Source: UBA1756 sp045130235
Lineage (GTDB): Bacteria; Bacteroidota; Bacteroidia; Bacteroidales; WCHB1-69
Direction: 5' to 3'
Assembly (NCBI GenBank): GCA_045130235.1
Contig: JBGUPJ010000044.1
Coordinates: 36,982-100,981, forward strand
Length of the DNA: 64,000 bases
Under the pieces are notes generated by a model. It was given only the letters and a program-made list of their open reading frames with translations. It was not told the origin of the DNA and did not search any database. Position numbers and translations under genes: made by a program. Shown here piece after piece: positions 50,169-60,100 of this stretch (position 1 is the first letter of the stretch; each line of letters begins with the position of its first letter).

Positions 50169-50190
50169 CACTCGCAAAATTTCAAGTAAA

Positions 50191-51219
50191 ATGAGTGATA
50201 AGTTATTGCAAGTTTCCGGCTCTCCGCACGTGCATGGCGAACAGTCTGTGAAGAAAATCATGTGGTCGGTGGTGATCGCTTTGCTGCCGGCATTTTTGGT
50301 ATCGGTTTACTATTTCGGCATCCCGGTCATCATCCTCACTTTGGTGTCGGTGGGCTGCTGTATGCTGTTCGAGTGGCTGATTGTGAAGTTTTTGATGAAG
50401 CAGGATTCCACCATCATGGACGGCTCTGCGGTCATCACGGGTATGCTGGTGGCCTTCAACGTGCCGGCCAACCTCCCCATCTGGATGCTGATCATTGGTG
50501 ACTTGGTCGCTATCGGCATCGCGAAGATGGCCTTCGGCGGTCTTGGCAAGAACCTTTTCAACCCGGCCATCACGGCCCGTGTGTTCCTGCTGATCTCGTT
50601 CCCGACTGCCATGACCAGCTGGCCGGTTCCGCGCCAAGGTGCGGCATCGTTTGCCGATGCGGTCACGGGTCCCACCCCCCTCGGTGTCATCAAGGAGGGC
50701 GTGAAGGCGGGGCAGCCTGTTGACTCTCTCATGAATTCGAGTCATTTGGTGCAACTCAGCGATGGCAGTTATATGGCTATGCCAGAGAATGTTGACTATC
50801 TGTTCGGTCAGATGGGCGGCAGCTTCGGTGAGGTGTCGGCCATCGCCCTGCTGCTCGGTGCTATCTTCCTGCTGGTGCGCCGCGTCATCAGCTGGCATAT
50901 CCCCGTCTCATTCATGCTCACGGCCTTTGTCTTTGCCGGCATCTTCTGGCTCGCTGATCCCACCCAGTTCGCCAACCCGCTCTTCCATCTGGTCACAGGC
51001 GGTATGATTCTCGGTGCCTGCTTCATGGCCACCGATATGGTCACGTCGCCCACCTCCAAGTGGGGCATGATTGTGTTCGGCGCAGGCTGCGGTCTCATCA
51101 CCATGATCATCCGTCTCTGGGGCGCCTATCCGGAAGGTGTCTCCTTCTCCATCCTCATCATGAACGCCCTTGTGCCGCTTATCGACAAAGCTTTCAAGCC
51201 GAAGCGTTTCGCCCATTAA
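50191..51219 (+). CDS. rnfD: Rnf complex subunit D (membrane, FMN-binding)
   Basis: Membrane subunit of the ion-translocating ferredoxin:NAD oxidoreductase. The 342-residue protein starts MSDKLLQVSGSPHVHG, as usual for RnfD, and has about nine hydrophobic segments. The covalent FMN site is expected at the Thr in AVTGPTPLG (near residue 160). NLFNPAITARVFLLISFP and the C-terminal ATDMVTSPTSKWG are conserved. At this length it fits RnfD better than NqrB, which is about 400 residues. It heads the D-G-E-A gene order with its own promoter; rnfB and rnfC, normally upstream, are replaced by a divergent lipoprotein gene. Confidence 0.9.
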   Translation: MSDKLLQVSGSPHVHGEQSVKKIMWSVVIALLPAFLVSVYYFGIPVIILTLVSVGCCMLFEWLIVKFLMKQDSTIMDGSAVITGMLVAFNVPANLPIWMLIIGDLVAIGIAKMAFGGLGKNLFNPAITARVFLLISFPTAMTSWPVPRQGAASFADAVTGPTPLGVIKEGVKAGQPVDSLMNSSHLVQLSDGSYMAMPENVDYLFGQMGGSFGEVSAIALLLGAIFLLVRRVISWHIPVSFMLTAFVFAGIFWLADPTQFANPLFHLVTGGMILGACFMATDMVTSPTSKWGMIVFGAGCGLITMIIRLWGAYPEGVSFSILIMNALVPLIDKAFKPKRFAH

Positions 51220-51258
51220 TTATCAAGAAATTTTCTCAACTAATAAATAAATATAGTA

Positions 51259-51879
51259 ATGAGTAAAAAAGCATCCACCCTTCCCAATATGCTGTTGGCC
51301 CTTGTGGTCATCGCAGTGGTGGCCGCCGGCGCATTGGCCGCTGTCTATGCGCTCACGAAAGACCCCATTGAGGAGCAGCAGAAGAAAATTGTAGAAGAAG
51401 CCATCGTCAATGTTTTGCCTGGTTTCGACAATCAGAAAGGAAAAATCGAGACCGAGACATTGATTGCCCGAGAGGGTGATAAACAAGAGGTCACCGTCAA
51501 TCTCGCCTGTAACGCCGACGGCACGGTTTTTGGCGCCGCTGTGGAGACCTATACGGACAGGGCTTTTGATGGGAAGTTCACTATCATGGTGGGCTTCGAT
51601 GCAGAGGGCAATGTGATTGGCACCTCCGTCATCAAAGCATCCGAGACCCCCGGTTTGGGCGACAAAATCAAGTCGGATGAGTTCGCCGGACAGTTCAAGA
51701 ACAAGGACAAGAAAATTAATCCCAAAAGCAGTAACTTTGACATCAAGGTTAAAAAAGATGGCGGTGAAGTGGATGCTATCACGGCAGCTACCATCTCCTC
51801 AAGAGCTTTCTGCGATGCTGTAAATCGCGCAGCCGAAGGGTATGATAAGGTCCTCAAAAAGAAAGGAGTTACCAAATGA
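51259..51879 (+). CDS. rnfG: Rnf complex subunit G (FMN-binding)
   Basis: A 206-residue subunit with one N-terminal membrane helix (NMLLALVVIAVVAAGALAAVYA) and a periplasmic FMN-binding domain. The covalent FMN attachment motif S/T-x-A-T appears as AITAATISSRA near residue 175. The segment ASETPGLGDKI is also typical of RnfG/NqrC. The stop overlaps the rnfE start by four bases (ATGA), so the subunits are translationally coupled. Confidence 0.92.
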   Translation: MSKKASTLPNMLLALVVIAVVAAGALAAVYALTKDPIEEQQKKIVEEAIVNVLPGFDNQKGKIETETLIAREGDKQEVTVNLACNADGTVFGAAVETYTDRAFDGKFTIMVGFDAEGNVIGTSVIKASETPGLGDKIKSDEFAGQFKNKDKKINPKSSNFDIKVKKDGGEVDAITAATISSRAFCDAVNRAAEGYDKVLKKKGVTK

Positions 51880-52463
51880 AAAAGCTGAAAATCTTAACCA
51901 ACGGAATCCTGAAGGAGAACCCCACCTTTGTGTTGGTGCTGGGTATGTGCCCCACGTTGGGTGTCACCACCTCTGCGTTCAACGGACTGGGTATGGGTGT
52001 GGCCACCATGTTTGTGCTCATCCTCTCCAACATGCTCATCTCCTTGCTCAAGAATTTTATCCCCGACCGGGTGCGTATCCCCGCGTTCATCGTGGTGATT
52101 GCCACCTTCGTCTCCATCGTTGACCTTCTCATCCAGGGCTTCCTGCCCAGCTTGGGAGCCAGCCTCGGACTCTTCATCCCGTTGATTGTGGTGAACTGCA
52201 TCGTGCTGGGTCGTGCCGAGGCTTTCGCCTCCAAAAACGGCGTATTCGACTCCCTGCTCGACGGGCTCGGCATGGGTGTCGGCTTCACCTTGAGCCTTAC
52301 CCTCATCGGTGCGGTACGTGAATTGCTGGGTAGCGGTCAGATCTTCGGCTTTGAGTTGCTCCCCGCCACCTACAACATCCTGGTGTTTGTCCTCGCTCCC
52401 GGCGCATTCTTCGTGCTCGGTCTGCTGATGGCCCTCATTCGTCATATCCAACAACCCAAATAA
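51876..52463 (+). CDS. rnfE: Rnf complex subunit E
   Basis: A 195-residue integral membrane subunit with about six helices. It starts with the family pattern LTNGILKENPTFVLVLGMCPTLGVT and has VNCIVLGRAEAFASKNG and LGMGVGFTLSLTLIGAVREL. The paired helices contain the Cys that bind the intramembrane Fe-S cluster together with RnfA (CPTLGVT here, CPFLGVS in RnfA). It overlaps rnfG and is followed by rnfA after nine bases. Confidence 0.94.
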   Translation: MKKLKILTNGILKENPTFVLVLGMCPTLGVTTSAFNGLGMGVATMFVLILSNMLISLLKNFIPDRVRIPAFIVVIATFVSIVDLLIQGFLPSLGASLGLFIPLIVVNCIVLGRAEAFASKNGVFDSLLDGLGMGVGFTLSLTLIGAVRELLGSGQIFGFELLPATYNILVFVLAPGAFFVLGLLMALIRHIQQPK

Positions 52464-52472
52464 TCAGTCGCT

Positions 52473-53069
52473 ATGGAATACATTTTAATGCTTATTGGTT
52501 GCGTTTTAGTCAACAATATCATCCTTTCGCAGTTCTTGGGTATCTGCCCCTTCTTGGGAGTTTCCAACAAACTCAGTACCGCCCTCGGTATGGGTGTCGC
52601 CGTCATCTTCGTCATGACCCTCGCCACGCTGGTCACCTCCCTTATTCATGTATATGTGCTTGTACCTGTGGGGATTGAGTTTATGCAGACCATCGCCTTT
52701 ATCTTGGTGATTGCCGCTTTGGTACAGATGGTGGAGATTATTCTCAAAAAGGCAAGTCCGTCGCTCTATCAGGCGTTGGGTATCTTCCTTCCTTTGATCA
52801 CCACTAACTGCGCTGTGCTGGGTGTGGCCATCGGCGTTACCCAGAAGTTCGACATCACCGCTGGCAGCTATATCCTTGACAGTGTGGTTTATACTGTATG
52901 TTCAGCCATCGGTTTCGCTGTGGCCATCTGCATCTTTGCTGGTCTGCGCGAGCAGCTGGAGCTGGTGAAGGTTCCCAAGGCCATGAAAGGTGTACCGATC
53001 GCTCTCATCACCGCCGGCATCCTCGCTTTGGCTTTCATGGGATTCGCTAACCTTGTGCCCGCAAAATAA
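52473..53069 (+). CDS. rnfA: Rnf complex subunit A
   Basis: A 198-residue membrane subunit, topologically inverted relative to RnfE and homologous to it. The opening CVLVNNIILSQFLGICPFLGVSNK and the later LPLITTNCAVLGVAI are family hallmarks. It completes the D-G-E-A set. Two envelope-protein genes follow on the same strand after 42 bases and may share the transcript. Confidence 0.94.
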   Translation: MEYILMLIGCVLVNNIILSQFLGICPFLGVSNKLSTALGMGVAVIFVMTLATLVTSLIHVYVLVPVGIEFMQTIAFILVIAALVQMVEIILKKASPSLYQALGIFLPLITTNCAVLGVAIGVTQKFDITAGSYILDSVVYTVCSAIGFAVAICIFAGLREQLELVKVPKAMKGVPIALITAGILALAFMGFANLVPAK

Positions 53070-53111
53070 TTCCGCACCTATTCCGCACTAAATTTGATCA
53101 CAATCTCTGAA

Positions 53112-54233
53112 ATGAAAAAAATATTTTTCTTGATTCTGATTTCAAGCCTCGCCACTACGGGGCTTTTTGCACAGAAGAAGGTGGTGCCTTTGCCTGTTGA
53201 TAGTGCTTTCGCTTTCGGAAAAGAGTATGTGGTGTACGCGCTTCCTAAAACGGCATTTCAAGTGGAGGTTACGCTCACTTTGTCGCATGAGTTTGAAGGC
53301 ATTTATTCTCAATATGCGGCCGAACTGCTGAACTTGCCCCATGTGATTACCCAAGACAAGGAATCGTATTCTTTAAAAAATATTGATATACAATCGATTG
53401 TGCTTCCCGATACCACCCGTATGTATGCGGTTGAACTCTCATCTGCGCAACTGAAAAAGGGCTTGCGCAACCAGCTGCTGCTGTCAAGGGAGAAGTCGGG
53501 CAAGAATCAGGAATCCCTGTATTATGCGCCCCAAACCATCCAGATTCCTGAGTTTTTCCGTAACTACTCCGACCTCGCTTACGAGGAGCAGACCATCCAT
53601 TACATGGACACGCTGGTGGAGAATGACGAGTTGAGAGCTGTGGAGAAACAACAGAAAAAAATGGTGACGAAGACGGATGCGCAGCATGCCAAGGAGGCCG
53701 CCGATATGATCAGCCAGATTCGCGAGGATCGCTATGCGTTGCTGACGGGCGATAATGAGGTCGCCTATCAGCCGACCACCCTTCAGATGATGCTCGACAA
53801 CCTGAACGAGATGGAGCAGAATTATCTCTCCCTGTTCACCGGTTTTGTGGTGGAGGAAGAGTTGCACTACACCGTTGTGGTGATCCCCGATAGCACGACG
53901 ATGCTGATTCCGCTCTTTTCGGTTTCTCCAACGCTGGGGTTCAATCCCCGCCTGTCGGCCAAACCCGATGAGAACTTCTATCTTCGTATGGAACCCGCTG
54001 AAAACGTGGCCACCTCTGATATTTTTGCCGTCCAGTGGAGCTGCGCCAAAGGGCATAAGCCCAACACAGGCTATCGGATCCGCGTGCCCCAGCCCACCCG
54101 ACTTTCGCTCATCCAAGGCAACTCTAAGGTGAAAGCCGTGGGCGAACGTAATGTGTATCAGTTTGGGACTGTCGAGACCCTGCCATTGAATTACAATGCC
54201 ATTGATATTGAGGAAATTGGAATTATTTTTTAA
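53112..54233 (+). CDS. DUF4831-type exported protein
   Basis: A 373-residue protein with a signal peptide (MKKIFFLILISSLATTGLFAQ). The segment GKEYVVYALPKTAFQVEVTLTLSHEFEGIYSQYAAELL matches the start of DUF4831 proteins, a Bacteroidota family without known function. The rest has GFVVEEELHYTVVVIPDS and a C-terminal GYRIRVPQPTRLSLIQGN, which read as beta-rich. I use the ATG at 53112 because the six codons upstream do not improve the signal peptide. It could be linked to the rnf operon by transcription only. Confidence 0.62.
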   Translation: MKKIFFLILISSLATTGLFAQKKVVPLPVDSAFAFGKEYVVYALPKTAFQVEVTLTLSHEFEGIYSQYAAELLNLPHVITQDKESYSLKNIDIQSIVLPDTTRMYAVELSSAQLKKGLRNQLLLSREKSGKNQESLYYAPQTIQIPEFFRNYSDLAYEEQTIHYMDTLVENDELRAVEKQQKKMVTKTDAQHAKEAADMISQIREDRYALLTGDNEVAYQPTTLQMMLDNLNEMEQNYLSLFTGFVVEEELHYTVVVIPDSTTMLIPLFSVSPTLGFNPRLSAKPDENFYLRMEPAENVATSDIFAVQWSCAKGHKPNTGYRIRVPQPTRLSLIQGNSKVKAVGERNVYQFGTVETLPLNYNAIDIEEIGIIF

Positions 54234-54236
54234 GAT

Positions 54237-54767
54237 ATGAGATTAAGTAAAACGATAGGTTGGATAGCGGTTGTTTTAACTGTCATTGTGTGTGTCAGTT
54301 GTAAGAAAAAAGAGGATAAAAAGGCGATGACAGAAGAGGACGTTCGCGCAAAAGTGGAAGCGGCGGCTTTGAATTATGCCAAGACCGATGAGGATTTAGG
54401 GGAATATGATAGTATCAGATTTGTGAATTATACGCCCTATTTCAAATCCAAATATTGTGCTACAATGTGCGATTTCTTGGCCCATCAGCGCGATGCTTTG
54501 CAGCCTCAGTTCGACTCTGCCGTCAATAACCGTGATGAAGTTGCTCTCGTCCAGTTATCTGAGAATATGGACAAGATCGAGAATTGCATAGATTATTATA
54601 ATAAGCAGTCATACAATACTTTGAGTACTAAAGATGACCCGGTCGTACTATACGAAGCCAAATGCTATTGCTATACCGACGGCTACATTCAGGAGTACGT
54701 CTATTATGTCACCAAAGACTGGAAAGTGATTATTTTGGATCCCTACAATCTCAATTTTTTGAAATAA
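54237..54767 (+). CDS. Small lipoprotein of unknown function
   Basis: A 176-residue lipoprotein with lipobox CVSC (Cys22) followed by a lysine/acid-rich tether (KKKEDKKAMTEED). The mature part has four Cys (YCATMCDF, KCYCYTDG) and is mostly helical. I recognise no family. It begins three bases after the stop of the DUF4831-type gene, so the two are probably one unit and may act together in the envelope. Confidence 0.65.
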   Translation: MRLSKTIGWIAVVLTVIVCVSCKKKEDKKAMTEEDVRAKVEAAALNYAKTDEDLGEYDSIRFVNYTPYFKSKYCATMCDFLAHQRDALQPQFDSAVNNRDEVALVQLSENMDKIENCIDYYNKQSYNTLSTKDDPVVLYEAKCYCYTDGYIQEYVYYVTKDWKVIILDPYNLNFLK

Positions 54768-54801
54768 TTGCATTTTTTTTGAAAAAAATTGAACAAAACA
54801 C

Positions 54802-54832
54802 TTGACAAACGTGTTTTGATGTTGTAATTTTG
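54802..54832 (+). promoter_or_regulatory. queA promoter
   Basis: TTGACA at 54802-54807, 17 bases, then TAATTTTG at 54825-54832. The -7 element is a TAnnTTTG match, while the upstream element and spacing look like the general sigma-70 pattern. The leader to the queA ATG is 31 bases. Confidence 0.6.
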
Positions 54833-54863
54833 CACCCCATTTTTTAGAGAGGAAAATTGTAGC

Positions 54864-55919
54864 ATGAAATTATCACAATTTAAGTATTTTTTGCCTCAGG
54901 AATTGATTGCTTTACACCCTACAGAATCACGCGATGAGGCACGTTTGATGGTATTGAATAGAAAGACTCAAACCATTGAGCATAAGAAGTTTAAGGATAT
55001 TTTGGATTACTTTGACGAGGGGGATCTTTTTGTAATGAACAACACCAAGGTTTTCCCTTCCGTTTTGTTTGGTGAGAAGGAGAAGACTGGTGCGAAGATT
55101 CGCGTCTCATTGCTCCGAGAATTGGACGAAGAGAGCCGTTTGTGGGATGTCTTGGTTGATCCTGCCCGTAAAATTCGTATCGGTAACAAGCTCTATTTTG
55201 GCGAAAATAACGATCTGGTGGCCGAGGTGATTGACAACACTACCTCGCGTGGTCGTACTCTCCGCTTCCTTTTCGATGACGACCACGACGCGTTCAAACG
55301 CAAGCTCCGCGAGCTGGGTTCGATGCCCATTCCGGATGATATTCTGCGCCTGCGCGACATCACGCCGGAAGATGAAGAGGATTATCAGACCCTCTACGCC
55401 AAGTGCGAAGGCGGTGTGGCAGCTCCCACCGCGGGCTTCCATTTCAGCCGAGAGCTTCTGAAAAGATTGGAAATCAAGGGTGTGGAATTCGCTGAGCTGA
55501 CCCTCCATGCGGGTCTTGGCAACTTCCGTGACATTGACGTGGAAGACCTTACCAAGCACAAAACCGACTCTGAGGCTATGGAGATTCCTGAACTTTGTGC
55601 CCAGAAAATCAATGATACCAAGGATGCTGGTCATAATGTGGTGGCCATCGGTACCACTACGATGAAGGCACTCGAGTCATCGACCTATACCAACGGTCAT
55701 GTGAAACCGTATCAGGGATGGACCAACAAGTTCATCTTCCCACCCTATAGCTTCATGGTTGCCAATGCGATGGTCACCAACTTCCACCAGTCGCAAAGCC
55801 CCATGCTGATGATGGTGGCAGCCTTTGGCGGTTACGAGTTTGTGATGGAGGCGTACAAGCAGGCTGTGGAGCAGAAATACCGCTTCCTCACCTTCGGCGA
55901 TGCCATGCTGATTATCTGA
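54864..55919 (+). CDS. queA: S-adenosylmethionine:tRNA ribosyltransferase-isomerase
   Basis: Transfers the ribosyl part of SAM to preQ1-modified tRNA to give epoxyqueuosine, the substrate of QueH. The 351-residue length is normal. Family blocks include DLFVMNNTKVFPSVLFG near residue 55, YQTLYAKCEGGVAAPTAGFHF near 175, TLHAGLGNFRDI, AIGTTTMKALES and TNFHQSQSPMLMMVAAF. The last matches the usual TNFHLPxSTLLxLVxAF with changes. The gene has its own promoter and terminator. Confidence 0.96.
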   Translation: MKLSQFKYFLPQELIALHPTESRDEARLMVLNRKTQTIEHKKFKDILDYFDEGDLFVMNNTKVFPSVLFGEKEKTGAKIRVSLLRELDEESRLWDVLVDPARKIRIGNKLYFGENNDLVAEVIDNTTSRGRTLRFLFDDDHDAFKRKLRELGSMPIPDDILRLRDITPEDEEDYQTLYAKCEGGVAAPTAGFHFSRELLKRLEIKGVEFAELTLHAGLGNFRDIDVEDLTKHKTDSEAMEIPELCAQKINDTKDAGHNVVAIGTTTMKALESSTYTNGHVKPYQGWTNKFIFPPYSFMVANAMVTNFHQSQSPMLMMVAAFGGYEFVMEAYKQAVEQKYRFLTFGDAMLII

Positions 55920-55945
55920 CCCTCGTCTTCCTTTTATACAAATGA

Positions 55946-55977
55946 AAAGAGGCGCACCTTTCGGTACGCCTCTTTTT
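55946..55977. terminator. Bidirectional terminator between queA and the efflux operon
   Basis: Arms AAAAGAGGCG and CGCCTCTTTT with an inner ACC/GGT extension and a TTTC loop, flanked by A- and T-tracts on both sides. The genes on either side converge here. Confidence 0.9.
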
Positions 55978-55978
55978 G

Positions 55979-57148
55979 TTATCGGCTATATAATTGCAGT
56001 TCAACGTACTGCATCGCTGCGTCGTGCTCCATCTCGCAGAGCCGCTCGTGGCTTTCATGATAGAGCGAAAGTTCCGACAGGTATTCGATTAGCGAAATCT
56101 GTCCGCTCTCCAATGCTTGGTTGAGCAGTTCGAACACATCCACTGACTGTATCAGGTTGCGGTACTCGTCGATCTGCTGCACCAGAGCGCGGGTGGTCTC
56201 GTAGCAGCATTGCAGGTGTGTGCGGAAACGGAACTGCTCGTCGGCGGCCAGCAGCGCTGCAGCAGAACTTTGCGCGTTCGCTAGCTTCACGGTGTTGGTC
56301 TGTTGCCACAACGGCAGCGTGAGACCAACCTTGATGCCTTGGAAAAGCTCCGAAGGCACCCGTTCGCACATGTAGCCGGCCTGGAACTTGGGTGCCCACA
56401 TCGACTTGCTGAGCTTCACCTCCTGCTGCGAGATCTCCTGCTGTTTGTTCAGCCACTCCATTTTGGGATTCTTCAACTGCCAGTCGTTGAAGCTGTTATA
56501 GAGTGCAAATTCGGGAAATTCGTCCTCCGTTACCTCTAACTTCACCCCGCCATTCAGCTGCTGGAGCTGTAAGAGCAGGTTGTTGCGCTCGGTTTCGGCA
56601 TGGCTTTTCTCCTGCTGGAGGTTCAACTCCGCTAATTTCACCCGATTATAATCGAAAATGTTGATTTCTCCAGCATCAAACTTGGCCTTGTATGCAGAAG
56701 ATATGTCGGACAGAAATTGCAAGCAGTGATTCATGTCGCTGATGCGAGCATTCTGATACACAATATTATAGTATAATTCTCCCACCTCTTTCAGAACCTC
56801 ATTCTGCTGTTGGTTGAGAATAAATGCCGACTGCTCGTCGCGCAGACGGGCGATGCGGTTGCGGTACACATAGGTAGTGGGGAATTCAAACGGCTGCATC
56901 ACGCTCACGTCAATGCGGTTGCCGATGCTGTTGGGATTCCCCCACAAGTAAGCAAACTCCACTTCCGTGTTGTCAGGAGCCAATCCCACGTGGTTTTCCA
57001 TACATTCCGCTTCTTTCTGTTGCTGGTAAGCCTTGATGGTCAGGTTGTTACTGCTTACGGCATTCCAAACCTCCTCGACGGTTTGGCCCAACAATAGGAG
57101 AGGGGAGATGGTGATCAAAAGACTGGTGATGATTTTTATGGATTTCAT
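55979..57148 (-). CDS. Outer-membrane efflux protein, CzcC/TolC family
   Basis: The 389-residue exit duct of a tripartite metal efflux pump. It has a signal peptide, then two copies of the OEP repeat made of long helices and short strands (EVWNAVSSNNLTIKAYQQQ, VGELYYNIVYQNARISDM, NRVKLAELNLQQEKSHAETE). It is shorter than most TolC proteins but normal for CzcC-like ones. The start is four bases after the stop of the RND pump gene, and it is last in the operon, ending at the shared terminator. Confidence 0.88.
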   Translation of the reverse strand: MKSIKIITSLLITISPLLLLGQTVEEVWNAVSSNNLTIKAYQQQKEAECMENHVGLAPDNTEVEFAYLWGNPNSIGNRIDVSVMQPFEFPTTYVYRNRIARLRDEQSAFILNQQQNEVLKEVGELYYNIVYQNARISDMNHCLQFLSDISSAYKAKFDAGEINIFDYNRVKLAELNLQQEKSHAETERNNLLLQLQQLNGGVKLEVTEDEFPEFALYNSFNDWQLKNPKMEWLNKQQEISQQEVKLSKSMWAPKFQAGYMCERVPSELFQGIKVGLTLPLWQQTNTVKLANAQSSAAALLAADEQFRFRTHLQCCYETTRALVQQIDEYRNLIQSVDVFELLNQALESGQISLIEYLSELSLYHESHERLCEMEHDAAMQYVELQLYSR

Positions 57149-57152
57149 AGTT

Positions 57153-60100
57153 TTATTCTTTAATGGATGATGTTTTCTCCTTGTGTGTCAGGAAGTAAAC
57201 CACGGGCACTACGTAAATGTTGAGGATGGTAGAAGTGACCAGTCCGCCCAAAATCACGATGGCGAGCGGGCTCTGAATCTCGTTGCCGGGAAGGTTGCCG
57301 TTGATAGCCATGGGCAGCAGGGCGAGTGCGCCGGTGATGGCGGTCATCAGGATGGCATTCAATCGGTCGTTGGAGCCTTGTACCACCGTTTCGGTGAGCG
57401 AAAGTCCGCTCTTTTGAAGCCGTAAGTAGTTGGATACAAGTAGGATGCCATTTCTGGTGGCAATGCCAAACAGGGAGATGAATCCGATGATAGCCGGAAT
57501 GCTGAGCACGCCGCTGGTGAAGCGGAGGGCGAACACGCCGCCGATGAGAGCCATGGGCAGGTTGATGAGGATGATGCTGGCCAGCTTGAAGTTCTTGAAC
57601 TCGCGGAAGAGCAGCAGCAGGATGATGATAAGGGCGAGCCCCGAGGTGAGCAGCAGCATACGGAAGGCGGTGGCCTCGCTCTCAAACTGGCCGCCGTATT
57701 CGATGCGGGTGCCTTCCGGCAGCTTCACTTCCTTGTCGATAGTTTGTTGCAGCTCGGTTACCACACCGTGCAGGTCGCGACCAGCCACGTTGGCCGATAC
57801 CACTAATTTACGCTGACCGTTCTCGCGGTTGATGGAGTTGGGACCGCTGGCAGAGCGTATTTCGGCCACCTCCGACAACGGCACTTTCCCGCCATCGTAC
57901 GTGTCTATCAGCGCATTGTTCAGTCCTTCAATAGTTTGCGTGTAGTTGGAGTCGAGGCGCAGAATCAGATCATATTTGTAGGCGCCTTCGTAGATGTCGC
58001 TCAGCTTCTCGCCGCCGATGGCTGTGCTGACGTAGCGGTTGAACTGCTCGATGGTGATACCGTGTTGCGCCAACATTTGGCGGTTGGCCCGAATCTGCAA
58101 CTGCGGCACTTCCACCTGCTGTTCTACATTCACATCTACCAGTCCTTCAATATGTTCGATGCTCTGCTTGATTTTCTGGCCGGTGGTGTAAAGGTCGTTG
58201 AGGTCGTTGCCGAAAATCTTGATGGCGATGTTGGCGCGGGTGCCCGACAGAATATGGTCGATGCGGTGCCCGAGCGGCTGTCCGACGGTGGTAGCGATAC
58301 CCGGGATGGCGGCCAATTTATCGCGCACTTCCTCCACAAACTCTTCTTTGGAACGGTCTTTCAGCTGGAAGTTCACCTCTATCTCCGCGCTATTGGTGGC
58401 CTGCGAGTGTTCGTCGAGCTCGCCCCGCCCCGTACGGCGGCACGTGCCTGTCACCTCCGGAATCGACAGCAGGGTTTTCTCCACCAAATTCCCAATCTCA
58501 TTATTCTCATCCAATGAGGTGCCAGCCTGCGTCACCACAGAAAGGGTGAGCGAACCTTCGTTGAACTCGGGCAAGAAACTTCTCCCTAACGTGAAGAAAA
58601 GCGCCACCGCCACGATGAAGAGGCCTGCCACGCTGCCAATCACCCAGCCGTTGTGCCGCAGCGACCATTGCAGACTTTTCAGGTAGTGACGGCTCAGGAA
58701 GCGCGTCAGCCACTTGTCTTTCTGGTTGCGTGCCAGGAACTTGTCGTGTCCCAGCAGCATCTTCGACAGCAGCGGAGTCAGCGTCATGGCGACAATCAGC
58801 GACATGAACAGCGAGACGATAAAGGCGATACCGAGCGGTTTCAGCATGCGGCCTTCCATGCCCGACAAGAAGAAGAGCGGGATGAACGACACCATGATGA
58901 TGAGGGTGGCGTTGAAGATGGAACTGCGGATTTCGGAAGAGGCGTGAAACACCACGTTGAAGAGGGTCTGTTGCTCTTCCGGCGGTTTGAGCCGGTTCTG
59001 CCGCAGTCGTTTATAAACATTCTCCACGTCGATAATGGCATCATCCACCAGCGAACCGACGGCGATGGCCATACCGCCCAAACTCATGGTGTTGATGGTC
59101 ATGCCTAATGCTTTGAGGGTGATGATGGTAGCCAGCAGCGACAGGGGAATGGCGAGCAGCGAGATGAGGGTGGTGCGGAAGTTGCCGAGGAAGAGGAACA
59201 GGATGATGACCACCAGCACGCTGCCTTCGATGAGGGCGCGTTCTACGTTGCTCACCGAAGTATGGATGAAGTCGGCCTGACGGAAGATGTGGGTGTTGAC
59301 GGTCACGCCTTTGGGAAGGGCTTTCTCCATGGAGGCGAGTTTCTGCTCAATCTGTTCGGTCACCTCCAATGTGTTGGCATTGGGTTGTTTGGTGATGGAC
59401 ATCACGATGGCGGGTTTCGCGTTGGCGCTGCCGTAGCCGAATTTCTGTGCGGGTGCGATGGTCACGCGGGCCACATCGCCGACGGTGACGGGCTGTCCGT
59501 TGCGCATCTTCACGAAGGTTCGTTCCATCTCGCTGGTGTCGGCGGTACGGGCAATGCCGCGCACGGCGTACTCGTTGCCGTATTCACGCACCACGCTCCC
59601 CGACGAGTTGTCGCTCATACTGCGGCAAACCTGTTCCAGTTCCTCCATCGTAACTCCGTAGCTATCCATCTTGTACGGGTCGGCCAACACCTGGAACTGC
59701 TTGTAGTCGCCGCCGATGATGGTGACCTGCGCCACTCCGTTGGTGGACATGATGACGGGCTGCACCTGCCACTCGGCAATGTCGCGCAGCTCCATCGGCG
59801 AGATGCTGTCGGACTGCAGTCCCACAAAGAAAATCTCGCCCATCACGCTCGACTGTGGTGCCATCACGGGTTGTCCGACCTCTGCCGGAATCTGCCCTTC
59901 AACGGTCACCAACTTCTCGCTCACCACTTGGCGCGCTTTGGAAATGTCGGTGCCCCAGTCGAATTCCACCCACACGAAGGAGAAGCCCTGCGACGAGGTG
60001 GAACGCACCCGCCGCACGTCGGTAGCTCCGTTCATAGCGGTTTCGATGGGGTAGCTCACCAGCCGCTCCACCTCTTCGGAGGTGAGACCGTGACAGTCGG

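Noticed and set aside
50065..50190. Longer N-terminus for RnfD
   Set aside because: The extension covers the TAnnTTTG element at 50161 and is unlike RnfD, which starts close to the LLQVSGSPH segment.
55942..56124. 60-codon ORF after queA
   Set aside because: It spans the bidirectional terminator and runs opposite the outer-membrane efflux gene.
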